Shown: positions 1 through 8,227 of the stretch, piece by piece
Layout: the number at the start of each line of letters is the position of its first letter
How positions within the stretch are numbered: position 1 is the first letter of the stretch
Assembly (NCBI RefSeq): GCF_001625365.1
Contig: NZ_LJJF01000001.1
Span: 4,041,001-4,105,000, forward strand
Source of the DNA: Streptomyces sp. MJM8645
Lineage (GTDB): Bacteria > Actinomycetota > Actinomycetes > Streptomycetales > Streptomycetaceae
Direction: 5' to 3'
DNA: 64,000 nucleotides
Made by a program: the position numbers and the translations under genes
The notes under the pieces: generated by a model
What the model saw: only the letters and a program-made list of their open reading frames with translations
What the model was told of the DNA's origin: nothing
The model's database searches: none

Positions 1-177
1 ACGGACCCGGTCTGGGTCGGGCGGGTGCGCCGGGCCCTCGACGAGCCGGCCGCGCTCGACCTCTTCCTCTGCGGCGACAACCTGCGCAAGGGCGCGGCGC
101 TCAACCTGCTGCAGATCGCGGAACTGGTGGCCGGTGAGCTGACGGTGACACAGGAAGGCGCGCCGGAAGAGGCGTAG
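1..177 (+). CDS. asd: Aspartate-semialdehyde dehydrogenase, C-terminal end
   Basis: Open reading frame entering from the left edge and ending at a TAG. The 58 visible residues include GDNLRKGAALN followed by LQIAELV, the C-terminal signature of bacterial aspartate-semialdehyde dehydrogenase (NADPH-dependent reduction of aspartyl phosphate in lysine, threonine, methionine and diaminopimelate synthesis). The catalytic Cys and His lie upstream of the window. The acidic tail after ELV is short and typical for actinomycetes. A 10-bp inverted repeat at 219-265 follows and may terminate the transcript. The identification rests on the C-terminal motif only. Confidence 0.85.
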   Translation, partial: TDPVWVGRVRRALDEPAALDLFLCGDNLRKGAALNLLQIAELVAGELTVTQEGAPEEA

Positions 178-521
178 GAGGAAGCGCAGGGGGAGGCCCG
201 GGAAGAGGCCTGGCAGGAGGCCCGGGAGAGACCCTGGAAGGCCTGGAGCCGCCCGCTCCCGGGCCCGTCCGGCCCCCGATCCGGGGAGGGCGTGTCCGCT
301 CCTCGACACAATCTGTCCGGAATCCCGATGGAATCCCCTGGAGGCCTCTTCCGCCGATGCGGAAGAATGGCCCCCGGGCTGGGCAACCATGACAGGGGAT
401 CGAGTGTCCAACGGGCGTGGCGAACGTGATGGTGGGAGCAGGGGCGGGCATCCCGGCGAGATCCGTGGTGGCCTTCCCCTCGCGCGCCCCGTGGCCGGCG
501 AGTAGGCCGGAAGACGACCAG
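178..521. other. Intergenic region between asd and the sigma gene
   Basis: No convincing gene. It holds a perfect 10-bp inverted repeat (GGCCCGGGAG at 219-228 and its complement at 256-265) that could terminate asd, and purine-rich imperfect direct repeats around 183-230. An in-frame GTG at 417 would extend the following sigma factor by 35 unremarkable residues. I judged the ATG at 522 the better start. Confidence 0.5.
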
Positions 522-1067
522 ATGACCGCGGTCGCACCCGGTGCGGCGGGCTCCGGTGCCGGTACCGACGCGGGTACCAGCGAGGACCTGCTCACCGAGA
601 CCTACCAGGCCCACTACGGCTCCCTGCTGCGGCTCGCCGCGCTGCTCCTGGACGACCTCTCGACCTGCGAGGACGTCGTCCAGGAGGCGTTCATCCGGGT
701 GCACGCCGCCCGGCGCCGGGTCCGCGAGCCCGAGAAGACCCTGGCCTACCTGCGGCAGACCGTCGTCAACCTGTCCCGCTCGACCCTGCGCCGACGGATC
801 CTCGGCCTGCGCCTGCTACCCAAGCCCATGCCTGACATGGCCAGTGCAGAAGAAGGCGCTTACGATGCGCTGGAGCGCGACCAGTTGAAGGCCGCGCTGC
901 GTGGTCTGCAACGCCGTCAGCGGGAGGTTCTGGTGCTGCGTTACTTCGTGGACATGACGGAGGCGCAAGTCGCCGAGACCCTCGGCATCTCGCTCGGATC
1001 GGTGAAGGCCTACGGCTCGCGCGGACTCGCCGCCCTGCGCACCCAGATGGAGGCCGGACATGGCTGA
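522..1067 (+). CDS. ECF RNA polymerase sigma factor (SigE/SACE-type, 181 aa)
   Basis: Small two-domain sigma-70 factor. Region 2 spans about residues 20-85 (YQAHYGSLLRLA, then CEDVVQEAFIRVH) and binds core polymerase and the -10 element. Region 4 spans about 120-175 (RQREVLVLRYF, then AETLGISLGSVKAYGSRGLAAL) with the -35-binding helix-turn-helix. The ATG at 522 has GGAAG 8 nt upstream; an in-frame GTG at 417 is the alternative. The next gene overlaps by 8 bp, and its product has a cytoplasmic N-terminus and one membrane helix, the usual arrangement of an ECF factor with its membrane anchor or anti-sigma partner. The signal sensed is unknown. Confidence 0.85.
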   Translation: MTAVAPGAAGSGAGTDAGTSEDLLTETYQAHYGSLLRLAALLLDDLSTCEDVVQEAFIRVHAARRRVREPEKTLAYLRQTVVNLSRSTLRRRILGLRLLPKPMPDMASAEEGAYDALERDQLKAALRGLQRRQREVLVLRYFVDMTEAQVAETLGISLGSVKAYGSRGLAALRTQMEAGHG

Positions 1068-2247
1068 CGGCGCCGGGCGGCGACCCTCGGGCGGTGAGGG
1101 CGACGGGCTCTCCGCCGAGGAACGCAGCGTCCGCGACCTGATGCGCGGCGCCGTCGCCGGCATCCAGCCCGAACCCGGCGGCCTGCCGCGGATCCGGTAC
1201 GCCGTACCCCGCCGCCGGGCCGCCCGGCGCGGAGCCTGGACCGGCGCCGCCGCCCTCGCCGTCGCCGTCGCCGTCGCCCTGCCCGCCCTGCACGACGGGG
1301 AGCACCTCGGACTGTCCGGCGGCCCCGGCTCGGCCGCCGCCAGCAGCCCGGCCGCCGCCGCCCCGACCGGCACCAGGACCGGCAGCGCCCCCGGCACCGG
1401 CACACCTTCGCGGCCCGGCCCCAGCGGCACCGGCGACACCGCGTCGCCCTCCGGCACCCCCACCGCCTCACCCAGCCCCGGCGCCAGCACCACCCGCGCC
1501 GACGGCACCACCGCCCCGCCCGCCCCCGCCGCCAGCACCGGCGACAGCCCGATCACCCCGCTCTGCGCCCGGGCCGACCTCGGCCAGGGCGGCGCACAGG
1601 TCGGCCCGGCCGCCGCCGACGGCCGGATCCACGGCTCGTTCACCGTGTACAACGTCTCCGGCCGCAGCTGCCGGCTCGGCGGCCCCGGCGCCGTCGCCGT
1701 CACGGCGGTGAGCGGCACCGACCGCAGCCGCGTGCGCACCGCCGACCACGCCGCCGGCGACCCGGCCGGCGACCTGCCCGCGATGGACGCGGAGCCCCCC
1801 GTCCTCGCCCCGCAGGCCGGCTACCGGGTGCCGTTCGCCTGGGTCCCCGACCGGACCTGCCCCACCCCCGGCGCCAGCACCGCCAGCACCGGGCCCACCA
1901 GCCAGGGAGGCGCCAACCCGGCCGTCGGCGCCTCCCAGGCCCCCGCCGCCGCCACCGGTGCGGCCCCGGCGGCCTCGGACGCCTCGGCGGCCCCCAGCAC
2001 CAACCCCCAGGCCAGCTCGTCCCCCAGCGCCGGGCCCACCAACGCCCCCAGCTCCACCCCCACCCCGACCGGCAGCCCCACCACCGCGCCGGCCACCGCG
2101 ACCATCGCCCACACCCCCGCCCCCGGCAGCCCTGCCGTTGCCACCGCCACCTTCGCCGTGGCCTGCGGCGGCACCCTCTACCGCGGTGGCGTCCAGGCGG
2201 TGGGCGCACCGGCGCCGCAGCCGTCGGACACGCCCCCGGCGGGCTGA
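1060..2247 (+). CDS. Putative membrane-anchored sigma partner with Ser/Thr/Pro-rich stalk
   Basis: 395-residue protein translationally coupled to the sigma factor (8-bp overlap). It has a basic cytoplasmic N-terminus of about 58 residues, a single membrane helix at about 60-78 (alanine/valine-rich), then a long Ser/Thr/Pro/Gly-rich extracytoplasmic stalk. A folded segment at about 165-270 contains Cys residues (CARADL, SCRLGG, RTCP), followed by a second low-complexity stretch and a last Cys near the C-terminus (FAVACGGTLYRGG). No zinc-binding anti-sigma motif is visible, so the anti-sigma role is inferred from coupling and topology only. It could equally be a cell-wall-exposed protein co-regulated with the sigma factor. 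Confidence 0.6.
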   Translation: MADGAGRRPSGGEGDGLSAEERSVRDLMRGAVAGIQPEPGGLPRIRYAVPRRRAARRGAWTGAAALAVAVAVALPALHDGEHLGLSGGPGSAAASSPAAAAPTGTRTGSAPGTGTPSRPGPSGTGDTASPSGTPTASPSPGASTTRADGTTAPPAPAASTGDSPITPLCARADLGQGGAQVGPAAADGRIHGSFTVYNVSGRSCRLGGPGAVAVTAVSGTDRSRVRTADHAAGDPAGDLPAMDAEPPVLAPQAGYRVPFAWVPDRTCPTPGASTASTGPTSQGGANPAVGASQAPAAATGAAPAASDASAAPSTNPQASSSPSAGPTNAPSSTPTPTGSPTTAPATATIAHTPAPGSPAVATATFAVACGGTLYRGGVQAVGAPAPQPSDTPPAG

Positions 2248-2388
2248 CGGGCTTCGCGCTCCGGCGGTGGTCGGGGCGGGCTGTCGGCGGGCGGTCGGGG
2301 TCGGGCGGTCGGGGTCGGACGGGCGACCAGCCGGGCCGTCGGGGCCGATGGCGGACCCCTATGGCGGACCCCTGCGGCCGGGACGGGT

Positions 2389-3204
2389 GTGAGGAGTGGT
2401 TACCGTGGGGGTGTGTACCGGTTCCTCCTGACTCCGCGCTGGCTCGGCGGCACCGCGCTGGCCGTCGCGGCCGTGGCGGTGTGCGTCTGGCTGGGCTCCT
2501 GGCAGCTCGGCCGGTTCGAGGACCGGTTCTCGTCGCACCAGGAGACCAAGCAGACCGTCACCGCTTCGAGTGATGTGCGGCCGATCGACGACCTGCTCAA
2601 CCAGGCCACCCCGCAGGTGACCACCGAGACCGTCGGCAAGCCCGTCACCGTGACCGGCAGCTACGACGCGGAGCACCAGCTCCTCGTCCCGAACCGGGTG
2701 GTCGACGGCAAGCAGGGCTACTACGTGCTCACCCCGCTGCGCACCGCCGACGGCCGGTTCGCCGCCGTGGTCCGCGGCTGGGCGCCCGGCGCGCCCGCCG
2801 AGGGCGCGTCCGTGGCCGCGCCGCCGCCTCCCGGCCAGGTGACCGTCACCGGGCGGTTGCAGGCCGGTGAGTCCAGTGGCAGCAACGGCGCCGTGGCGGG
2901 CGGTCTGCCGGCCGGTCAGCTCGGCACGGTCAACCGGGCGGCGCTGCTCAACGCGCTCGCGTACGACGGCTGGTACGACGGCTGGGTGGCCGCCGACGCG
3001 GTGTCGGCCGGGCTGACCCCGGTGCCGACGGTCCAGCCGCAGGGCGGCGACGGGCTCACCCTGCGGGCGTTCCAGAACCTCGGCTACACCCTGGAGTGGT
3101 TCGTCTTCGGGGGCTTCGTCATCTTCATGTGGTTCCGCCTGGTGCGCCGCGAGGGGGAGGCGGAGCAGGACCGGGCCCTCGGACTGGACCCGGTCCTCGA
3201 CTGA
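2389..3204 (+). CDS. SURF1 family cytochrome oxidase assembly protein
   Basis: 271-residue SURF1/Shy1 family protein, assisting haem insertion or assembly of the aa3-type cytochrome c oxidase in the membrane. The sequence shows an N-terminal membrane helix at about residues 20-37 ending in WLGSWQLGRFEDR, the family's N-terminal signature. It also has the VTVTGSYDAEHQLLVPNR and GYYVLTPLRT strands of the SURF1 beta domain, and a second membrane helix near 235-255 (LEWFVFGGFVIFMWFR). A GTG at 2389 or an in-frame GTG at 2413 may be the start. It stands alone, pointing away from the convergent lipoprotein gene. Confidence 0.88.
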   Translation: MRSGYRGGVYRFLLTPRWLGGTALAVAAVAVCVWLGSWQLGRFEDRFSSHQETKQTVTASSDVRPIDDLLNQATPQVTTETVGKPVTVTGSYDAEHQLLVPNRVVDGKQGYYVLTPLRTADGRFAAVVRGWAPGAPAEGASVAAPPPPGQVTVTGRLQAGESSGSNGAVAGGLPAGQLGTVNRAALLNALAYDGWYDGWVAADAVSAGLTPVPTVQPQGGDGLTLRAFQNLGYTLEWFVFGGFVIFMWFRLVRREGEAEQDRALGLDPVLD

Positions 3205-3256
3205 CCTCCGCGGTTCGGCGCCCCTGCTCGGCCCGCCCTTGCTCGGCCGGCCCGCC

Positions 3257-3850
3257 TCAGCGGGTTGGCTTGCCGGGAGCGGGTGGAGCGGGTGGAGCGG
3301 ATGGGGCGGACGGCAGGGTCGGGACGACCGGTGCGGTCGTCGGCTTCCCGGGCGCCGTCGGGGAGGACGGCACCGGCGTCGGTGACCCGGTGAACGCCGG
3401 CTCGTCGTGGCACCGGCCGTGGCCGCCGCTCACGTCGTCGTTCGAGTCGTAATGGTCGATGTGGTGGTGCACGGTGCGCCCGGTCTTCGTCCCCTTGGAG
3501 CCGGAGCCCTTGGAGCCGGAACCCTTCGACCCGGACGAGCCCTTCGACCCGCTGGATCCCTTGGCGAGCTGGACCGCGTCCTCGCCCGCCGCAGGCGCGT
3601 ACGCCGCTCGGGCGACGGCGGCCCCCGGCCCAGCCGCGTTCGGCCCCGCCGCGCTCGCGCGGGTCGCGGTGGCGGCCGGTGCGGTTGGTGCGGCTGCTGG
3701 GGTCGGTGCGGCCGTGGTCGGCGTGGGGCTGGGCACCGCGGGGCCGGCCGGGGGCGGGCAGGCGGCCTCGGCGCCGTGCCCGCCCGAGCAGCCGGTGAGC
3801 ACCAGGGCCCCGGCCACCGCCACTCCCGCGAGCGTCAGCAGACGCCTCAC
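3257..3850 (-). CDS. Small low-complexity lipoprotein with KGSGSK repeats
   Basis: 197-residue predicted lipoprotein. A signal peptide with lipobox LTGC at residues 18-21 gives a lipidated Cys21. The rest is dominated by Pro/Ala/Thr-rich spacer, then repeats of the type KGSSGS and KGSGS at about 97-120, a short His/Asp-rich patch (VHHHIDHYDSNDD, about 127-139) and a Pro-rich tail. The His patch could bind metal, which is inference. Its ATG overlaps the TGA of the upstream peptidase gene by 4 bp, so the two are translationally coupled on the minus strand. I do not recognise a family. Confidence 0.7.
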   Translation of the reverse strand: MRRLLTLAGVAVAGALVLTGCSGGHGAEAACPPPAGPAVPSPTPTTAAPTPAAAPTAPAATATRASAAGPNAAGPGAAVARAAYAPAAGEDAVQLAKGSSGSKGSSGSKGSGSKGSGSKGTKTGRTVHHHIDHYDSNDDVSGGHGRCHDEPAFTGSPTPVPSSPTAPGKPTTAPVVPTLPSAPSAPPAPPAPGKPTR

Positions 3851-5856
3851 ACCGTCTCCCCGTCGCCAGCCCTGTCGTCAGCCCCGGTCCCGGTTCCGGC
3901 CTCGGTTCCGGTCCCGGCCTCCGACGCCGCGGCGAGGTGCCGTCGGACGAAGTCGATCTCCAGCCGCAGCTGCTTGATCCGCTCCTCCACCACCAGCGAC
4001 CCGTGCCCGGCGTCGTACCGGTAGACCTCGTGCGGCTTGCCCGACTGCTCCAGCCGCTCGACGTAGTTCTCGATCTGCCGGATCGGGCAGCGCGGGTCGT
4101 TGACCCCGGCGCTGATGTAGACCGGCACCCGCACCTGCTCGACGTAGCTGAGCGGCGAGGAGGCGGTGAAGCGCTCCGGGACCTCCTCCGGGGTGCCGCC
4201 GAAGAGGGTGCGGTCCAGCGACTTGAGCGCCTCCATCTCGTCGGCGTACGCGGTGTGATAGTCCGCGACGGGTACGGCGGCGACGCCCAGCGTCCAGCTG
4301 TCCGGCTGGACGCCGATGCCCAGCAGGGTCAGGTAGCCGCCCCAGCTGCCGCCGGTGAGCACCAGCCGGCGCGGGTCGGCGAGGCCGCCGGCGACCGCCC
4401 ACTCCCGGACGGCCGCGATGTCCTCCAGCTCGATCAGGCCGACCCGCTCGTGCAGGGCGTCGGTCCAGGCCTGGCCGTAGCCGGTGGAGCCGCGGTAGTT
4501 GACCCGGACCACCGCGAAGCCGTGGTCCAGCCAGGCGGCCGGGCCGGCGGCGAAGGAGTCGCTGTCGTGGTGGGTGGGGCCGCCGTGGATCTCGAACACG
4601 GTCGGGAAGGGGCCCTCGCCCGCCCCGGTCGGACGCTGCACCAGGGCGTGCACCCGCCCGCCGGGCCCGTCCACCCAGACGTCCTCGACCGGGACGGAGC
4701 CGGGCGGCACCGCGCCGGGCGCCCGCAGCACGACCGTCCCGGCGGTGGAGCGGACGGCGGAGGGCTCGGCGGCGGAGGACCACAGGTACTCGACGGTGCC
4801 GTCCGGACGGGCGGTGGCGCCGCCGACGGTGCCGCGCGGGGTGTCCAGCCGGGTCAGTCGACCGTCGGCGAGCGTGTACGAGAACAGTTCGCTGCGCGCC
4901 TCGTACTCGTGCTCGACGAGCAGCGCCTCGGCGCCGGGGCACCACTGCGCGGAGACGTCGCCGGGCAGCTCGCGCCCCTGCTCGTCGCGCAGCGGCAGTG
5001 CGGTCTCGGCGCCGGTGACGACGTCCCAGATCATCGGCTCCCAGCGGCCGGTGCGCTGGTGGGCCACCAGCAGCCGGGTGTCGCCGTCGACCGGGGCGAA
5101 GCCGAGGCAGGCGACGCCGCGCGGCTCGTCCCGGCCGGTCACCTCGTCGAGTTCGGCGACGGTTTCGACGGTTTCGGCGGGCTCTACGGGCTCTACGGGC
5201 TCTACGGGCGCTACGGGCTTGCTCGTCGTGCCGCTCGTGCCGCTCGTGCCGCTCGCGCCGTCGGAGAGGCGGACGATCCGGATCGCGGAGTGCATCGCGT
5301 CGCCGTGCTCGGTGTGGTCGATGGCGAGCAGTGTGCCGTCGTAGCTGAGGTCGCCGACGCCGCCGTACTCCGCGTGCCGGTAGATCTCGACGGCCTCGGC
5401 CGCGCCGGGGCGGCGCAGGTGCAGGGTGGTGCCGTCCTCGTCGGTGGAACGTCCGACGACCACCGTGCCGTCGCGGCCGAGCGCCAGGCCGGCCGAGTAG
5501 GAGGGGGCGAGGCCGGGCACGGCCTCCTCGTCGGTGGTGCCGGCGCTGCGGTCCGCGGGCCCGCCGGCGAAGGGCTGGCGGCGCCAGACGCCGAACTCGT
5601 CGCCGTCGTGGTCGTCGAACCACCACACCCAGGAGCCGTCGGGGGACAGCTCGGCGTCGGTGGTGCCGTTCGGCCGGTCGGTGACCTGCCGGTGGGTGCC
5701 GGTGACCCGGTCCCAGGCGTAGACCTCGTAGGTGCCGGTCGCGTTGGACACGTACAGCGCCCGGTCGGGGGCGTCCTCGGCCCAGTCGGGGAGTGACACC
5801 CGTGCTGCCCTGAACCGCTGCTCCCACGCCGGTACGGCGCTCTTCTCCTCGCTCAT
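3847..5856 (-). CDS. S9 family serine peptidase (acylaminoacyl/oligopeptidase type)
   Basis: About 669 residues: an N-terminal WD/PD40-like beta-propeller (roughly residues 30-390) followed by an alpha/beta-hydrolase catalytic domain. The catalytic Ser lies in GGSWGGYLTLLG, the Asp in VNDPRCP and the His in DAGHGSLV; the oxyanion region reads FEIHGGPTHHDSDSF. The family cleaves short peptides or N-acyl amino acids in the cytoplasm; no signal peptide is visible. The propeller contains low-complexity insertions (a GTSGTSGTT run, then repeated PVE units) that look like expanded short repeats. Start chosen at the ATG before SEEKSAV; an in-frame ATG four codons upstream is possible. Coupled to the downstream lipoprotein gene. 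Confidence 0.88.
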   Translation of the reverse strand: MSEEKSAVPAWEQRFRAARVSLPDWAEDAPDRALYVSNATGTYEVYAWDRVTGTHRQVTDRPNGTTDAELSPDGSWVWWFDDHDGDEFGVWRRQPFAGGPADRSAGTTDEEAVPGLAPSYSAGLALGRDGTVVVGRSTDEDGTTLHLRRPGAAEAVEIYRHAEYGGVGDLSYDGTLLAIDHTEHGDAMHSAIRIVRLSDGASGTSGTSGTTSKPVAPVEPVEPVEPAETVETVAELDEVTGRDEPRGVACLGFAPVDGDTRLLVAHQRTGRWEPMIWDVVTGAETALPLRDEQGRELPGDVSAQWCPGAEALLVEHEYEARSELFSYTLADGRLTRLDTPRGTVGGATARPDGTVEYLWSSAAEPSAVRSTAGTVVLRAPGAVPPGSVPVEDVWVDGPGGRVHALVQRPTGAGEGPFPTVFEIHGGPTHHDSDSFAAGPAAWLDHGFAVVRVNYRGSTGYGQAWTDALHERVGLIELEDIAAVREWAVAGGLADPRRLVLTGGSWGGYLTLLGIGVQPDSWTLGVAAVPVADYHTAYADEMEALKSLDRTLFGGTPEEVPERFTASSPLSYVEQVRVPVYISAGVNDPRCPIRQIENYVERLEQSGKPHEVYRYDAGHGSLVVEERIKQLRLEIDFVRRHLAAASEAGTGTEAGTGTGADDRAGDGETV

Positions 5857-6029
5857 CCGACCATCCAACCCGATCGGGGGGACAGAACGGAACGGGCGGG
5901 GGACGGAACGGGGCGGGCGGGTGGCCGCAGCTCACCCGCCCGCCCCACTCGCCCCGTCCCTCCCGCCTGTTCCCGGGAGCCCGTCCGCTTCTGTGAGCCC
6001 GCCTGCTCCTGCGCGCCCGCTCGGTCCCG

Positions 6030-7580
6030 CTAGCCCTTCCGCGGCAGCAGTCGGACCAGGCCCACCAGCACCAGCTCCAGCACCGCCAGCGCCGTCACGC
6101 TGCGGCCGAACGCGGCCGCCGGGTCGCCTCCGCCGTAGTAGAGCAGGCCGATCAGCGCGATGCCCAGCGCCCCGCCGACCTGCTGCACGGTGGCCAGCAC
6201 CCCGGCGGCCGAGCCGACCAGCTGGGGCTCGACCCCGGCCAGCACCACGGAGGTCACCGGGGCGATCACCAGGCCCATCCCCAGGCCGTCCACGAACAGC
6301 CCCGGCGTCAGCCACCACACGCTCCCGCCCGGCGCGCCGTACACCGCGAGGGCGAGCAGGCCCAGCCCGACGGCCATCAGCAGCCCGCCGACGCCGATCG
6401 TCCGGGCCCCGCCGAGCCGGGCGGCGACGCGGTGGGTGGCGTTGGAGGTGAGCAGGTAGCCGAGGCCGATCGCCGTGAACACCAGCCCGGCGCCGAGCGC
6501 GTCCAGGCCGCGGCCCAGCTGGAGGTACAGGGCGAGCACCAGGAAGAAGGACGCCTGGCCGAGCCAGAAGGCGAGCTGGGCGAGCAGACCGGCGCCGAAG
6601 GCCCTGGTCCGGAACAGCCGGGTGTCGACCAGCGGGGCGGCGGAGCCGGGGCCGGAGTCGCTGCCGGAACCGGTGGCGGTGGCGGTGGCGCGGGTCCGGG
6701 TGCGGTGCTGATGCACCACGAAGCCGGCCAGCAGGGCGACCGCGCCGCCCAGGCAGAGCCAGGTCCACAGCGGCCAGCCCTGTGCGGGGCCCTGGATCAG
6801 CGGCAGCACCAGGGCGGTCAGCGCGGTGGTGACCAGCAGCACGCCCACCGGGTCCAGGCCCGGCCGTTGCGGGGCGCGCGACTCCGGCAGGCAGCGGCGG
6901 ACCAGGGCCAGGGCGGCCAGACCGATCGGGAGGTTGATCAGGAAGCAGCTGCGCCAGCCGAGTCCGAAGAGGTCCGCCCGGATCAGCAGCCCGCCGATCA
7001 ACTGGCCGAACACCGCGCCGACGCCCATGGTCAGCCCGTACCGGGCGAAGGCCCGCGCCTGCGCCGCGCCGCTGAACGCCGTCCGCAGGATCGCCAGCAC
7101 CTGCGGGCCCATCAGCGCCGCCGCCAGGCCCTGTACCACCCGGGCGCCGACCAGTGCGGCGGCGGTGGGGGCGAGGCCGCAGCCCGCGGAGGCGAGGGTG
7201 AACAGGGCCAGGCCGAGCCCGAACACCCGGCGCCGGCCGTACCGGTCGCCGAGCCGGCCGGCGGTGACCAGGCCGGCGGCGAGGGCCAGGCTGAATCCGG
7301 CGATCACCCACTGGACGGCGGCCGGTCCGGCGCCCAGGTCGGCCTGGACGGACGGGACGGCGACGTTGACGACGAAGAAGTCGAGGGCGGTCATGAAGGT
7401 GGCGGTCAGGACGACCGCCAGCAGGCCGCGCGGGGCGCCGGCCGCCGCCTCGACCTCCGGCGCGGTGGTGCTCGCGGTGGTGCTCGCAGTGTTGCTCGCG
7501 GCGCCGGGCGCACTGTCGGTTGCATTGCCGGTCGCGGTCGCGGTCGCGGTCGATGGGCGGGCGGTCAGGGCGGAGCTCAT
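6030..7580 (-). CDS. MFS drug exporter, DHA2 (14-helix) family
   Basis: 516-residue major facilitator of the EmrB/QacA type, a proton-coupled multidrug or antibiotic exporter. The motifs seen are TALDFFVVNVAVPSVQADLG in helix 1, GRLGDRYGRRRVFGLGL (motif A, loop 2-3) and LIGGLLIRADLFGLGWRSCFLINLPIG (motif C region, helices 5-6). About 14 hydrophobic segments can be counted. The N-terminal 40 residues are Ala/Thr-rich low complexity. GGAG lies before the ATG. It is the second gene of a two-gene minus-strand unit with the SnoaL-like gene 77 bp upstream, and the unit is divergent from a LuxR-type regulator that probably controls it. The substrate is unknown. Confidence 0.88.
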   Translation of the reverse strand: MSSALTARPSTATATATGNATDSAPGAASNTASTTASTTAPEVEAAAGAPRGLLAVVLTATFMTALDFFVVNVAVPSVQADLGAGPAAVQWVIAGFSLALAAGLVTAGRLGDRYGRRRVFGLGLALFTLASAGCGLAPTAAALVGARVVQGLAAALMGPQVLAILRTAFSGAAQARAFARYGLTMGVGAVFGQLIGGLLIRADLFGLGWRSCFLINLPIGLAALALVRRCLPESRAPQRPGLDPVGVLLVTTALTALVLPLIQGPAQGWPLWTWLCLGGAVALLAGFVVHQHRTRTRATATATGSGSDSGPGSAAPLVDTRLFRTRAFGAGLLAQLAFWLGQASFFLVLALYLQLGRGLDALGAGLVFTAIGLGYLLTSNATHRVAARLGGARTIGVGGLLMAVGLGLLALAVYGAPGGSVWWLTPGLFVDGLGMGLVIAPVTSVVLAGVEPQLVGSAAGVLATVQQVGGALGIALIGLLYYGGGDPAAAFGRSVTALAVLELVLVGLVRLLPRKG

Positions 7581-7657
7581 CTCGGCTTCTCCTCAGTGGG
7601 GTTGGGGGGAGTGGGTCGGGGGCGGTGGGGGTCGCCCCCGACCCGTCCGGCCTGCCG

Positions 7658-8035
7658 TCAGGCGCCCGGGACGCGGTCCAGGAAGCCGTACACCGAGCCG
7701 ATCCGCCCGTCCGGCGAGGCCACCAGGACGTCGAAGCCGATCACCACCGGCTCGGCGCCGGCCGGCCCGAGGTTCCAGGTGAACCGGGCGATGTCGTGGT
7801 GCGCGTCCACCGGTCCGAGGGTGAACTCCAGTCCGGGGAACTGGGCCTGGGCCGCGCCGATCAGCGCGTCGATCGCGTCCCGGCCGGCGACGGCGGCCAG
7901 CGGGTCGGTGTACCGGCCGTCCGCGGCCCACACCTCGTCGATCAGCTTGCGGCGGGCGGCCGGGTCGGTCTCGTTCCAGACCGCGAGGTAGCGCTCGGCG
8001 AGCTGCTGGAGGGCGGTGGCGGTGATCTCGGTCAT
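7658..8035 (-). CDS. SnoaL-like / NTF2-fold protein
   Basis: 125-residue protein of the NTF2-like superfamily. The signature is an N-terminal helix (QLAERYLAVWNETDPAARRKLIDEVWA), ADGRYTDPLAAVAGRDAIDALI, then strand-rich GLEFTLGPVDAHHDIARFTWNL and GFDVLVASPDGRIGSVYGFLD. Members act as small cyclases, isomerases or binding proteins; the ligand cannot be told. It is the first gene after the divergent regulatory region and sits upstream of the MFS exporter, so it probably belongs to the same response. The ATG follows a GGAGAAGACC-like ribosome-binding site. Confidence 0.8.
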   Translation of the reverse strand: MTEITATALQQLAERYLAVWNETDPAARRKLIDEVWAADGRYTDPLAAVAGRDAIDALIGAAQAQFPGLEFTLGPVDAHHDIARFTWNLGPAGAEPVVIGFDVLVASPDGRIGSVYGFLDRVPGA

Positions 8036-8135
8036 GGTCTTCTCCCGTGTCCCGGTGGGTGGTTGAGCGGCTCGTTCCCGCTGCTCACCAAGGTAGGGAC
8101 GGGCCGGCGCGGGCGAATCGGTCACGTATCGGCAT

Positions 8136-8168
8136 GGGGGTACGTAGCGTCCGGCGGGGGGTACGTAG
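8136..8168. promoter_or_regulatory. Direct repeat operator candidate (two 12-bp copies, 21-bp period)
   Basis: GGGGGTACGTAG occurs at 8136-8147 and again at 8157-8168, exactly 21 bp (two helical turns) apart. It lies in the 192-bp space between the SnoaL/MFS unit and the divergent LAL regulator. A weaker ACGTA copy sits at 8124-8128. Two same-face direct repeats in a divergent promoter region suit binding of the LuxR-type regulator encoded next door. Function is inferred. Confidence 0.55.
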
Positions 8169-8227
8169 GTGTGCTCGGCGGGCCCGCCCGTACCTGCGGC
8201 CGGGAGGGCCTCGGTAGGGTCGGGGGC

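Noticed and set aside
5932..7311. Long minus-strand frame rich in Arg/Pro/Gly
   Set aside because: It is the out-of-frame shadow of the MFS exporter; composition is typical of high-GC antisense or shifted reading and no domain is visible.
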